From contig CAJUPW010000028.1 of assembly GCA_910588635.1 (NCBI GenBank), forward strand, positions 1-36,288: 36,288 bases of DNA, written 5' to 3'. Position numbers and translations under genes: made by a program. Numbering within the stretch: position 1 is the first letter of the stretch; each line of letters opens with the position of its first letter. Below are positions 7,214-15,898 of the stretch, one piece after another. Origin of the DNA: an uncultured Oscillospiraceae bacterium (GTDB taxonomy: Bacteria; Bacillota; Clostridia; Oscillospirales; Oscillospiraceae). The notes beneath the pieces are model-generated. The model had not been told where the DNA came from. It was given only the letters and a program-made list of their open reading frames with translations, and did not search any database.

Positions 7214-10200
7214 ATGGCATTTTTTAATATCGTTGCCGCCAGCAATGAAAGCACAGTAGTTGCTGAATATACTCCCGAATCTGCCCGCTCCGACGCTTAC
7301 CAGAGCGAGGCGGAATTGGAACGGGAATTCATTCGAATTTTAGCCGCGCAAGGTTATGAATATCTGGAAATTCATACGGAAACTGATTTAGCAGCCAATC
7401 TTCGCAAACAGATAGAACGGCTTAACAAGTATGTATTTACGGATAGTGAGTGGGAACAGTTTTTTTCAGATTGCATTGCTAACAATAATGAAGGCATCGT
7501 AGAGAAAACTCGAAAAATTCAAACAGATCATGTCCAGGTGCTTCATCGGGATAACGGCATGACCAAAAATATCTCTCTCATTGACAAGAAAAACATTCAC
7601 AACAACTGTCTGCAGGTTATCAATCAGTATGAAGTGGGCACGGCGGACGGCGCAAACCGCGACAACCGCTATGACGTGACCATCTTAGTGAACGGACTGC
7701 CCCTGATCCACGCAGAATTGAAACGCCGGGGCGTTGCCATCCGAGAGGCGTTCAACCAAATCAAACGATATCAGCGGGACAGCTTCTGGGCCGGATGCGG
7801 ATTGTTTGAGTATGTGCAGATTTTTGTAATCTCCAATGGCACACATACCAAGTATTACTCTAACACCACCCGTTCCAGCCATGTGAAAGAGATGAACGAG
7901 GCGGGACGGCGGAGGTCCAAAAAGACCAGCAACAGCTTTGAATTTACCTCTTTTTGGGCGGATGGAAACAACAGGGTCATTGCCGATTTGATTGACTTTA
8001 CGAAGACCTTCCTTGCCAAGCACACCATCTTGAATGTACTGGTTCGGTATTGTGTGTTTACCTCGGAAGATATGCTGATGGTCATGCGGCCCTACCAGAT
8101 CGCGGCTACTGAGCGGATCTTAAGCCGTATTGAGGTTTCCGCCAACTATAAGAAGATGGGGAGTATTGAGGCAGGCGGCTACATCTGGCACACCACCGGC
8201 AGCGGCAAGACGCTGACCTCCTTCAAGACAGCGCAGCTGGCCTCCCAGCTTCCCTACATTGACAAGGTGCTTTTTGTGGTAGATCGTAAGGACCTGGACT
8301 ACCAGACCATGAAGGAGTATGACCGTTTTGAGAAAGGCGCGGCCAACAGCAACAAATCAACGGCGGTTCTGCAAAGGCAGCTGGAGGACACAAAGGCCCG
8401 TATTATCATTACGACCATCCAGAAACTGGACAACTTTATCACGAAAAACAAGGGCCATGCCGTGTATGGCAAGCACTGCGTCATTATCTTTGACGAGTGC
8501 CACCGCAGCCAGTTCGGGGATATGCACGCCAAAATTGTCAAAGCGTTTAAGCAGTACCATCTGTTTGGGTTTACTGGCACGCCGATTTTTGCCAAAAACG
8601 CCGCAAAGGGCAAGCACCTGCAGCTGCTCACCACCCCGCAGACCTTCGGCGACCAGCTCCACACATACACCATTGTGGACGCCATCAACGATGGGAATGT
8701 CCTGCCCTTCCGCATTGACTATGTGGATACGGTAAAAAAGAAGGCCGACATCAAAGATAAAGATGTCCGGGCCATCGACATCGAGCGGGCGATGGGCGCC
8801 CCGGAGCGGGTACAGGAGATCGTGACGTATATTCTGGCGCACTTTGATCAGAAAACCAAGCGCAGTAATTACTATTCCCTAAAGGGTCAGCGGATGGCAG
8901 GGTTCAACTCCATTTTTGCGGTCAGCTCCATCCCCATGGCGATGAAATATTATACGGAGTTCAAACGGCAATTGGATGAGCAGGGCCGCCGCCTTACCAT
9001 AGCCGCAATTTTCAGCTATGCCGCCAACGAGGACGATCCGGATGATGTGTTGGGTGAAGAGGGCTTTGACACCGACGCCCTTGACCAGACCTCCCGTGAT
9101 TTTCTGGACAGTGCAATCAGGGATTACAATGCGGCATTTAACACCAACTTCGATACCTCCGCCGATAAATTCCAGAATTATTATAAAGATCTGTCCATGC
9201 GGGTGAAAAACCGGGAAGTTGATTTGCTGATCGTGGTCAATATGTTCCTAACCGGCTTTGACGCCACCACACTAAACACCCTGTGGGTGGACAAGAATCT
9301 GAAAATGCACGGATTGATCCAGGCGTATTCCCGGACGAACCGTATCCTCAATTCCGTAAAAACCTATGGCAATATCGTCTGTTTCCGGGACTTGCAGCAG
9401 GCTACCGATGACGCCATCGCCTTGTTTGGGGATAAAAACGCCAATGGCATCGTGCTGCTCAGAAGCTTTGCGGACTATTATAACGGCTATGAGGATGACA
9501 ACGGCAGACATCACCCTGGCTATGTGGACTTGATTGCAAAGCTGGAATCGGAATTCCCTCTGGACAAAAAAATTGTTGGAGAACAGGCGGAAAAGGACTT
9601 CATCCGACTTTTTGGCAGTATTTTGTCTCTGCGGAATATCCTGTCTTCGTTTGATCAGTTTGAAGAAATGCAGACTTTTGCCGCACGGGACTTGCAGGAT
9701 TATCAAAGCCGGTATATCGACCTGTATGACAAATTCCGCAGAAAAGATAGCGGTGACAAAGAGAATATCAATGATGATATCATCTTTGAAATCGAGCTGA
9801 TCAAGCAAGTAGAAGTCAATATCGACTATATCCTGATGTTGGTGGAGAAGTACCACGATGGGAACTGTGAGGATAAAGAGATATTGTCTGCGATCCGCAA
9901 AGCTGTTGACGCCAGCATCCAACTCCGCAGTAAAAAGGAACTGATCGAACAGTTTATCAGCCGGGTCAACGTGGAGAGTTCTGTCCAAAGCGATTGGCGG
10001 CGGTATGTCTCGGAGCAGGAAAAATCTGATTTGGCAGAAATTATAGCAGCTGAAAAGCTCAAGCCGGAGGAAACAAGGAAATTCATGGAAAACGCGTTCC
10101 GTGACGGGGCTGTTAAAACCACCGGCACCGATATCGATAAGCTGATGCCCCCTGTTTCCCGCTTTGGTGGAGGAAATCGGTCAAAAAAGAAACAGGGCAT

Positions 10201-10270
10201 CATTGAGAAATTCAAAGTGTTTTTTGAGAAATACTTTGGGCTTGGCATTGCGGATTTTATAGACAGCTGA
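7214..10270 (+). CDS. hsdR: Type I restriction endonuclease subunit HsdR
   Basis: 1018 residues, full length. It is the ATP-driven DNA translocase and nuclease of the R2M2S complex. The N-terminal nuclease domain has Asp154 (NRYDVTILVN) with Glu168 and Lys170 (AELKRR), a PD-(D/E)xK site spaced as in EcoR124I HsdR. The superfamily-2 helicase follows, with Walker A HTTGSGKT (326-333), DECH (427-430), motif III GFTGTPIF (about 451-458) and motif VI near QAYSRTNRIL. The C-terminal helical part (about 800-1018) would bind HsdM. GAGGTG lies about 7 nt before the ATG. The gene is AT-richer than its flanks. No frameshift or lost catalytic residue is seen, so the system looks active. Confidence 0.97.
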   Translation: MAFFNIVAASNESTVVAEYTPESARSDAYQSEAELEREFIRILAAQGYEYLEIHTETDLAANLRKQIERLNKYVFTDSEWEQFFSDCIANNNEGIVEKTRKIQTDHVQVLHRDNGMTKNISLIDKKNIHNNCLQVINQYEVGTADGANRDNRYDVTILVNGLPLIHAELKRRGVAIREAFNQIKRYQRDSFWAGCGLFEYVQIFVISNGTHTKYYSNTTRSSHVKEMNEAGRRRSKKTSNSFEFTSFWADGNNRVIADLIDFTKTFLAKHTILNVLVRYCVFTSEDMLMVMRPYQIAATERILSRIEVSANYKKMGSIEAGGYIWHTTGSGKTLTSFKTAQLASQLPYIDKVLFVVDRKDLDYQTMKEYDRFEKGAANSNKSTAVLQRQLEDTKARIIITTIQKLDNFITKNKGHAVYGKHCVIIFDECHRSQFGDMHAKIVKAFKQYHLFGFTGTPIFAKNAAKGKHLQLLTTPQTFGDQLHTYTIVDAINDGNVLPFRIDYVDTVKKKADIKDKDVRAIDIERAMGAPERVQEIVTYILAHFDQKTKRSNYYSLKGQRMAGFNSIFAVSSIPMAMKYYTEFKRQLDEQGRRLTIAAIFSYAANEDDPDDVLGEEGFDTDALDQTSRDFLDSAIRDYNAAFNTNFDTSADKFQNYYKDLSMRVKNREVDLLIVVNMFLTGFDATTLNTLWVDKNLKMHGLIQAYSRTNRILNSVKTYGNIVCFRDLQQATDDAIALFGDKNANGIVLLRSFADYYNGYEDDNGRHHPGYVDLIAKLESEFPLDKKIVGEQAEKDFIRLFGSILSLRNILSSFDQFEEMQTFAARDLQDYQSRYIDLYDKFRRKDSGDKENINDDIIFEIELIKQVEVNIDYILMLVEKYHDGNCEDKEILSAIRKAVDASIQLRSKKELIEQFISRVNVESSVQSDWRRYVSEQEKSDLAEIIAAEKLKPEETRKFMENAFRDGAVKTTGTDIDKLMPPVSRFGGGNRSKKKQGIIEKFKVFFEKYFGLGIADFIDS

Positions 10271-10549
10271 CTATATGTACATCAGAATGGAGCCGGTATA
10301 TGCAGACAACATATAGAACTTATTTAGATGCACTCCACCAGCGGTGTCTTTGTATATCTTCTGGACACCGTGATATGCTCCCTATAAGCGGGGCGGATGC
10401 GGGTATTCGCAATCTTGCTGAACAACATCGGGCGCCCTCCCTGAGGATGGCGCCCGACGTTTATATTCCGGTCCGCTCTCACAGCCGCTTCACACGCGGC
10501 TGTGCCTCCGGAGGCGAGGCTGCGGAGAATAAATATCCGGAGAACAGTT
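10271..10549. other. Intergenic stretch between hsdR and araD (hairpins only)
   Basis: I see no supported gene. It holds two hairpins: TCGGGCGCC/GGCGCCCGA (10428-10436 with 10449-10457) and CACAGCCGC/GCGGCTGTG (10480-10488 with 10496-10504), then the palindrome GCCTCCGGAGGC (10504-10515). These probably end the two convergent transcripts. Weak open frames on both strands lack ribosome sites and family features. Confidence 0.5.
10428..10467. terminator. Probable terminator hairpin between convergent hsdR and araD
   Basis: A 9-bp perfect stem (10428-10436 with 10449-10457) encloses a 12-base loop. It is followed on the plus strand by CGTTTATATT and on the minus strand by TGTTGTTC. The U-runs are poor, so efficiency is uncertain. 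Confidence 0.4.
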
Positions 10550-11248
10550 TCAGCCCTGGCCGTAGTAGGCGCCTGGACCGTGCTTGCGGAAGTAGTGCTT
10601 GTCCTGATAGCGCTGGGGAGCTGCTCCCGCGGAGGGCCGGATCTGCCGGGTAAGAATGGCCATTTTGGCCACCTCCTCCAACACCACCGCGTGATAGACT
10701 GCCTGGCCGGCGTCCTTGCCCCAGGTGAAGGGGCCGTGGCTGGCACAGATCACGCCAGGGACAGCGGTGGGCTCAATGCACCGATCCCGGAAGGTCTCCA
10801 CAATGATTTTGCCGGTGTTTTTCTCGTAGTCCTCTTCCAGCTCCCCCTGGGTCAGGTGGCGGGCACAGGGAATGGAGCCATAGAAGTAGTCGGCGTGAGT
10901 GGTGCCGAAACAGGGAATGTCCTCCCCGGCCTGAGCCCAGGCTACTGCGTGGGGACTGTGGGTATGGACGATGCCGTTGATCCCCGGAAAAGCTCTGTAC
11001 AGCTCCAGATGGGTCTTGGTGTCGCTGGAGGGCTTCCACCGGCCCTCCACCCGTTCGCCGGTCTCCAGGCTGATTACCACCATATCCTCGGCAGCCATCC
11101 CCTCGTACTCCACTCCGGAGGGTTTGATGACCATGAGCCCCCTGTCCCGGTCAATCGCAGACACGTTGCCCCAGGTAAAGGTGACCAGGTTGTACTTGGG
11201 CAGGAGAAGGTTGGCCTCCAGAACGTTTTGTTTGAGTGATTCTAACAT
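10550..11248 (-). CDS. araD: L-ribulose-5-phosphate 4-epimerase
   Basis: 232 residues, the normal length. It converts L-ribulose 5-phosphate to D-xylulose 5-phosphate, the last step feeding L-arabinose into the pentose phosphate pathway. It is a class II aldolase-fold enzyme and follows the E. coli AraD pattern nearly throughout: NLVTFTWGNVSAIDRDRG, IKPSGV, KPSSDTKTHLELYRAFPGI, the metal ligands in GIVHTHSPHAVAWAQAGEDI, GTTHADYFYGSIPC, ASHGPFTWGKDA, and a C-terminal DKHYFRKHGPGAYYGQG. GGGGG lies 7 nt before the ATG. The gene stands alone: araA, araB and transport genes are not in the window, so it may belong to a scattered regulon or be left over from a lost operon. A divergent AraR-like repressor and shared operators support arabinose control. 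Confidence 0.95.
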   Translation of the reverse strand: MLESLKQNVLEANLLLPKYNLVTFTWGNVSAIDRDRGLMVIKPSGVEYEGMAAEDMVVISLETGERVEGRWKPSSDTKTHLELYRAFPGINGIVHTHSPHAVAWAQAGEDIPCFGTTHADYFYGSIPCARHLTQGELEEDYEKNTGKIIVETFRDRCIEPTAVPGVICASHGPFTWGKDAGQAVYHAVVLEEVAKMAILTRQIRPSAGAAPQRYQDKHYFRKHGPGAYYGQG

Positions 11249-11315
11249 GTTGTTTCCCCCTTTTCCTCAGTAAAAGGTCCGCCCGGGATTGGGACCCAAT
11301 ACCCAATTTAATAAA

Positions 11316-11344
11316 AGTATATCACTTGTATCGTTTTCGGTCAA
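11316..11344 (-). promoter_or_regulatory. araD promoter
   Basis: On the minus strand TTGACC (11344-11339) and TATACT (11321-11316) are 17 bases apart. The putative AraR site at 11346-11356 lies immediately upstream of the -35 box. The leader of about 60 nt contains the palindrome at 11288-11300. Confidence 0.7.
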
Positions 11345-11345
11345 C

Positions 11346-11356
11346 AATTTGTACAA
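11346..11356. promoter_or_regulatory. Putative AraR operator next to the araD -35 box
   Basis: AATTTGTACAATT contains the perfect palindrome TTGTACAA flanked by A/T. It carries the half-site ATTTGTAC of the B. subtilis AraR box (ATTTGTACGTACAAAT, established). A matching site lies at 11403-11412. Confidence 0.55.
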
Positions 11357-11402
11357 TTCTTTTTAATTTTTTGTAAATTCAACAAGACAAATTATTTTCC
11401 TG

Positions 11403-11412
11403 TTGTACAAAT
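11403..11412. promoter_or_regulatory. Putative AraR operator over the araR -35 box
   Basis: TTGTACAAAT holds the opposite AraR half-site (GTACAAAT) and the same TTGTACAA core as 11346-11356. It covers the -35 hexamer of the regulator's own promoter, so repressor binding would block its own transcription. The two cores are 55 bases apart, which could allow looping. Confidence 0.55.
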
Positions 11413-11431
11413 TCTGCCGCTATGGTATAAT
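11403..11431 (+). promoter_or_regulatory. Promoter of the AraR-like regulator gene
   Basis: TTGTAC (11403-11408) and a perfect TATAAT (11426-11431) are 17 bases apart. The start would be near 11438, about 32 nt before the ATG, with CAGGGAGG as ribosome site. Confidence 0.75.
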
Positions 11432-11469
11432 TGGGCTAAATTGATATTTTCATCAGGGAGGTCCGCCCT

Positions 11470-12537
11470 ATGGTACCGAAATACCAATCTGTCGCCGACT
11501 CCTTGCGACAGGAGATTGAAAGCGGTCAGTACAGCAATCAGCAGCTGCTGCCCACAGAGCAGCTGCTCTGCCAGCGCTTCCGGATCAGCCGGCAGACCGT
11601 CCGCCGGGCTCTGGCCCTGTTGGAGAACGAGGGCCTTATCACCCGCCGGCAAGGCAGCGGCTCCCGCCTGCGGGAGCGCACGGAGCCGGAGGCCCTCCTG
11701 AATTGTGCCATCGCGGTGGTCACTACTTATATCAGCGACTATATCTTTCCCAGTATCCTGCGGGGCATGGAAACGGTTCTGTCCGCCAACAGCAGCGCCC
11801 CGCTCCTCTTTGCCACCCAGAACCAGCTGTCGGTGGAGCGGAAGATTCTCCAAACCCTGCTGACGATGAAAGAGCTGGACGGCGTACTGGTGGAGGGTAC
11901 CAAGACGGCATTGCCAAACCCCAATCTGGACCTGTACCAAAAGCTGATCGACCGGGGAGTCCGTCTGGTTTTTATCAACGGAATTTATCCGGAATTGGCT
12001 CACATTCCCTCTGTGCTGGCAGATAACCGCGGCGGAGGACGGATGCTGACGGAGCATCTCCACCGGCGAGGTCATCAGAATATCGCAGGTATTTTCAAGG
12101 TCGATGACATGCAAGGCATGCTGCGCTACGCCGGTTACGCGGAGGCGCTGCGGGACCTGGGCCTCCCCTTTGAGGACGAACATGTCCGCTGGTACAATAC
12201 GGAGCAGCGGAGAGCTTTTCTGTCCGAATCCTTCGTGGATTCCGTTTTAGAGGGGTTCCAGGGCTGTTCTGCCGTGGTGTGCTACAACGACGAGGTGGCC
12301 ATCCGGGTGGTATCCCAGCTGCAGAAGCGGGGAGTCCGAGTCCCCGAGGACATGGCTGTGGTCAGCTTTGACAACAGCCAGTACAGCGAACTGGCTCCGG
12401 TGCATCTGACCTCTCTCTCCCACGGCCCCCGGAACTTGGGGGAGCTGGCCGCCAACTTGATGCTCCGCCTTCTCCGCGGGGAGGAGTGCCAATCTGAGAC
12501 CGTTCCCTGGCAGCTGGCGGAGCGGGAAAGCGGCTGA
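11470..12537 (+). CDS. araR: AraR-like transcriptional repressor (GntR DNA-binding domain, LacI-type sensor domain)
   Basis: 355 residues. A GntR-type winged helix occupies about 3-70 (KYQSVADSLRQEIESGQYSN, LLPTEQLLCQRFRISRQTVR, NEGLITRRQGSGS). A periplasmic-binding-protein-like effector domain follows (about 78-350): AVVTTYISDYIFPSILRGME, GRMLTEHLHRRGHQNIAGIF, and SAVVCYNDEVAIRVVSQLQK. This GntR-LacI chimera is the architecture of B. subtilis AraR, which releases DNA on binding L-arabinose. The gene is divergent from araD and separated from it by 221 bp holding two AraR-like boxes. That context supports the name; a regulator for another pentose is possible. Autoregulation is likely because one box covers its -35 element. 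GGGAGG is the ribosome site. Confidence 0.8.
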   Translation: MVPKYQSVADSLRQEIESGQYSNQQLLPTEQLLCQRFRISRQTVRRALALLENEGLITRRQGSGSRLRERTEPEALLNCAIAVVTTYISDYIFPSILRGMETVLSANSSAPLLFATQNQLSVERKILQTLLTMKELDGVLVEGTKTALPNPNLDLYQKLIDRGVRLVFINGIYPELAHIPSVLADNRGGGRMLTEHLHRRGHQNIAGIFKVDDMQGMLRYAGYAEALRDLGLPFEDEHVRWYNTEQRRAFLSESFVDSVLEGFQGCSAVVCYNDEVAIRVVSQLQKRGVRVPEDMAVVSFDNSQYSELAPVHLTSLSHGPRNLGELAANLMLRLLRGEECQSETVPWQLAERESG

Positions 12538-12574
12538 TTCCGATCCGCGCCCCTCTGTCTGCCGAATGTCTGTA

Positions 12575-12617
12575 AAAATCCTCCAATCCATTGCGCTGCA
12601 AGAGATTGGAGGATTTT
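12575..12617. terminator. Bidirectional terminator after the AraR-like gene
   Basis: AAAATCCTCCAATC (12575-12588) and GATTGGAGGATTTT (12604-12617) form a perfect 14-bp stem around a 15-base loop. The A-rich 5' side and T-rich 3' side give U-runs in both directions. Confidence 0.85.
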
Positions 12618-12689
12618 CGTATTTTAGAAAGAATACCAAATTTATAAAAATGTTAAAACCTCCACAGTCCGCACTGCCATAAGTTTGAT

Positions 12690-12720
12690 ATAAAATCCCG
12701 CCTCCAAAATAGGAGACGGG
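12690..12720 (-). terminator. Terminator of the hybrid kinase gene
   Basis: On the minus strand CCCGTCTCC (12720-12712) pairs with GGAGGCGGG (12705-12697), with one G-U pair, around TATTTT. It is followed by ATTTTAT and lies 17 bases past the stop codon. Confidence 0.8.
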
Positions 12721-12736
12721 GCTGTTTGTGATAAAG

Positions 12737-15679
12737 TCAGTTCAGGTATTTGCCCAGTGTTTTCAAGAACAAATCAATATTCAGCGGTTTGGCCAGATGG
12801 GCGTTCATACCGCTTTTCAAGGCGGTCTCCTTATCCTCCTCCATGGCGTTGGCCGTCATGGCGATAATGGGGAGGCCCTTTACGTCTTTTCTGGGCAAAG
12901 CGCGGATGGTGCGGGTGGCCTCATAGCCGTCCATCACCGGCATCTGCACATCCATGAGGACCGCGTCGTAATAGTATTCCTCCGCCTGACGGACCATATT
13001 CACCGCGTCGGTGCCGTCCGGCGCGGTTTCCACGGCAAATCCGCTCTCCGTCAGGATAGTCTCGGCAATCTCACGGTTGAGCTCGTTGTCCTCCACCAGC
13101 AGAATCCGCCTGCCGGTAAAGTCCGCCTGGGTCCAGGCCGGCTGGGCCGGCTTCGGTCCTTCCAGATTATTGGCCGCCAGCAAGGCGGATTTCAGGTCGG
13201 ACATAAACAGCGGTTTGGCGCAGAAAACAGTGACGCCGGCCGACCGGGCATCCTCCTCAATATCGGTCCAGTCGTAAGCCGTCAGGATAATGATGGGAGC
13301 GTCCTGACCAACGGCCGCACGGATACGGCGGCAGGTCTCGATGCCGCTTAACTCGGGCATCTGCCAGTCCAGAATATAGGTGTGATAGGGGTCTCCCTCG
13401 TTATGGGCACTCTTGGCCCGGTAGACCGCCTCCTTGCCGGAGGTGGTCCACTCCGCCCGCATCCCGATCTGCTTAAGCATACGGGTCACGCTCTCACAAC
13501 TGTCGCAGTCGTCGTCTACCACAATGGCTCGCAAGCCCTCCAGCTCCTTGATCTGGGCCGCGTTTTTCTCCATGTCCTGGAGCTTCAGGCTCAGCTCCAC
13601 CCGGAACTCGCTGCCCTTGCCCTTCTCGCTCTGGACAGTGATGGTGCCCCCCATCATATCCACGATGTTCTTGGTGATGGCCATACCCAGTCCGGTGCCC
13701 TGGATGCCTGTCTTGGTGGTGCTGGCCTCCCGCTCAAAGGGCTCGAAGATGTGCTCCACAAAGTCCGGGGCCATACCGATCCCATTGTCCTTGACAATAA
13801 ACACATAGTCCCCGTAGCCCCGATGGAAGGTGGTCTGCTGCTGGATTCGAAAGCTCACCGTTCCCCCTGCCGGGGTGTACTTGACGGCGTTGCTCAGCAA
13901 ATTGACAAAGACCTGACTCAGCTTCAGCGAGTCGGCGATGACATCCTCGTTGTTGATGTCGAAGGTGTCAATAAACAGCTCCAGCTGCTTGGCCTTCACC
14001 TGAGGCTGGATAATATTCACCAGGTTGTGGGTCAGCTCAGAGATATTGCACTCTTGCTCCTTAATCTGGACCTTTCCGCTCTCAATGCGGCTCATGTCCA
14101 GAATGTCATTAATCAGGCTGAGCAGGTGGTTGCTGGAGGAGAGGACCTTCTGCAGGCAGTCCTTTACCTGGTTCCTGTTGTCAATATGGCTGACGGCGAG
14201 GGTGGTGAAGCCGATGATGGCGTTCATAGGGGTGCGGATATCGTGGGACATATTGGACAGGAAGGTGGTCTTGGCATTGCTGGCCCGCTGGGCCTGCATC
14301 AGCGCGTCCTGAAGGGCCTGGGTCTGCTCCCGCTGCTGCTGTACCTCGGCGGTGATGTTCTGCCGGACGTACAGGACCCGGACCACCCGCCCCTCCTTTC
14401 GCTGGAGGCACACCGCGGTGAGGCGCTCCCACTGTTCGGTTCCGTCCCGGTTTACATGACATTCGTAGGTGAAGGTATTCTCCTCGGAGAGGAGCTCGGC
14501 GACGGAGGAGACGCTGAGAATCTGCTGAAACAGCTCCTGCTCATCCTCCCCGATGATATCCCTGGAGTGGGCCGCGATAATGTCGTTATAGGCGCCCTCC
14601 GTTGCCAGACCGCCGCTCAGGGGCTGGATCCCCCGCATATAGGAGTAGGTGTTGTTTTCCAGGTCCGCCGTAAGGTAGCGGGAGGAAAAAAGGGTGTTCA
14701 GGCCGTCCAGGACATAGCCGAACTGGGTATTCTGCTTCTCCAGCGTCTTGCGCTGCGCCCGGCCCCGAATCAGCAGGACAAGGATATAAATGGCAAACAG
14801 GACGACGAGGATGATCTGCAGCACCATGCCGGCGTGGTTGGCGTTTCGGATCATGGCCTGGGTCACGCTTTTGGGGAAGGTCTGGACCAGAATGTACTCG
14901 CTGTTGGGGATATGGAACACACACAGGTTGTCCGTCAGGCTTCCCGGCGCGCAGATGAAGCCCGCGTCCTCCGCGTCCTCCTGAAAGGCCTCACGGATCA
15001 GGCCGGCGGTCTCGGCGTCGATGCTGCCCGCGGCGCGCAGCGCGTCAGGCAAGGGCCGGTCGTAGCTGCCGCCGCTGGAGCTGGCGATGACGGCCCCGTC
15101 CCGTGTGCACAGAAACGCGTCCGCCGGTTCGCCGAAGTAGTCGGCGCTCAGCATATCCCGAAGATAGTCCTCCGCAAAGTAGATTCCCAGCAGCACCCCG
15201 ATGGTCTGGCCGTCATGCTCCACAGGGGCATAGAACATCGCCATGATCTGGCCTGTCAGCTCGGATGTGAGCACCTCCAATCCACTCTTCCCCCGCATTC
15301 CGCTGATAAAGTAGTTCCGGCCGCGGCTGTCGGTGGTCTGTCCGCTGGAGGCCAGATTGATCCCTTCGGTATTGGTAAAGGTGATGGCGTCGAAGGAGGC
15401 GTGCTCCTCCATTCCCTCCAGCAGCTCGGTGGTGATCTCTGTCCGGGTTTGCCCCACGCCCAGCAGATAGGCGTAGTTGCGAATCCGCAGGAGGGCGTTG
15501 CTGAACTCGCTCTCAATCCGCTGGGACGTCTGAGCGGCGGAATCCATGGCGTAATTCAGGTTCTGATGCTCGATCCTCTGTTTGTTGGACGTGGAATACC
15601 ATTGGAACAGCAGGCAGATAGCCGCCAGCAGGATACCGATATACAGCACATTCTGCCAGGTTTTGCTCTGAGTATGCAT
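12737..15679 (-). CDS. Hybrid sensor histidine kinase with two receiver domains
   Basis: About 980 residues. An N-terminal membrane segment (about 10-27), an extracytoplasmic Cache-like sensor (about 40-280, with DAITFTNTEGINLASSGQTT and DSRGRNYF) and a second membrane segment (about 284-306) lead to a PAS-like region (about 320-450). The HisKA dimer follows, with phospho-acceptor His479 in FLSNMSHDIRTPMN, then the ATPase domain (VKDNGIGM, GTGLGMAITKNIV). There are two receivers: the first has the DDD acidic pocket with Asp in YILDWQMPELSG, the second has Asp in VLMDVQMPVMDG. The GAGGAG ribosome site fits the ATG at 15679; the in-frame ATG at 15751 would overlap the promoter. No output regulator or HPt gene is adjacent, so the partner is elsewhere. 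The ligand is unknown. Confidence 0.93.
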   Translation of the reverse strand: MHTQSKTWQNVLYIGILLAAICLLFQWYSTSNKQRIEHQNLNYAMDSAAQTSQRIESEFSNALLRIRNYAYLLGVGQTRTEITTELLEGMEEHASFDAITFTNTEGINLASSGQTTDSRGRNYFISGMRGKSGLEVLTSELTGQIMAMFYAPVEHDGQTIGVLLGIYFAEDYLRDMLSADYFGEPADAFLCTRDGAVIASSSGGSYDRPLPDALRAAGSIDAETAGLIREAFQEDAEDAGFICAPGSLTDNLCVFHIPNSEYILVQTFPKSVTQAMIRNANHAGMVLQIILVVLFAIYILVLLIRGRAQRKTLEKQNTQFGYVLDGLNTLFSSRYLTADLENNTYSYMRGIQPLSGGLATEGAYNDIIAAHSRDIIGEDEQELFQQILSVSSVAELLSEENTFTYECHVNRDGTEQWERLTAVCLQRKEGRVVRVLYVRQNITAEVQQQREQTQALQDALMQAQRASNAKTTFLSNMSHDIRTPMNAIIGFTTLAVSHIDNRNQVKDCLQKVLSSSNHLLSLINDILDMSRIESGKVQIKEQECNISELTHNLVNIIQPQVKAKQLELFIDTFDINNEDVIADSLKLSQVFVNLLSNAVKYTPAGGTVSFRIQQQTTFHRGYGDYVFIVKDNGIGMAPDFVEHIFEPFEREASTTKTGIQGTGLGMAITKNIVDMMGGTITVQSEKGKGSEFRVELSLKLQDMEKNAAQIKELEGLRAIVVDDDCDSCESVTRMLKQIGMRAEWTTSGKEAVYRAKSAHNEGDPYHTYILDWQMPELSGIETCRRIRAAVGQDAPIIILTAYDWTDIEEDARSAGVTVFCAKPLFMSDLKSALLAANNLEGPKPAQPAWTQADFTGRRILLVEDNELNREIAETILTESGFAVETAPDGTDAVNMVRQAEEYYYDAVLMDVQMPVMDGYEATRTIRALPRKDVKGLPIIAMTANAMEEDKETALKSGMNAHLAKPLNIDLFLKTLGKYLN

Positions 15680-15749
15680 AAAAATCTCCTCTGTCCGTTG
15701 CCGGCAGCCCGGCCAAAGCCGGGCATAACATAAACTAATCCCATGTTTC

Positions 15750-15777
15750 ATTATACCAGAATATGTGAAAAGCGCAA
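15750..15777 (-). promoter_or_regulatory. Promoter of the hybrid kinase gene
   Basis: On the minus strand TTGCGC (15777-15772) and a perfect TATAAT (15755-15750) are 16 bases apart. The start near 15743 supports the downstream ATG at 15679 as the real translation start. Confidence 0.6.
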
Positions 15778-15833
15778 TATACGCGCTGAAAAAACCTCAT
15801 CATTTTACCGCGTATCCCGTACTTTTATTTCAC

Positions 15834-15862
15834 TTGTAAAAACCGCCTGTTTATGGTAAAAT
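15834..15862 (+). promoter_or_regulatory. Promoter of the cation diffusion facilitator gene
   Basis: TTGTAA (15834-15839) and TAAAAT (15857-15862) have a 17-base spacer. The leader is about 30 nt and contains GAGGTG before the ATG at 15899. I saw no clear metal-regulator operator. Confidence 0.55.
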
Positions 15863-15898
15863 TCAGAGATTGAAAGACAACTGTGAGGTGCTCTTTTC

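Noticed and set aside
10300..10653. 117-codon plus-strand frame after hsdR
   Set aside because: It runs through two terminator-like hairpins into the araD coding region; no ribosome site.
13382..15733. Very long open frame (783 codons) on the plus strand
   Set aside because: It is antisense to the hybrid kinase, has no ribosome site or domain, and its Leu/Gly/Val/His-rich composition is that of a shadow frame in GC-rich DNA.
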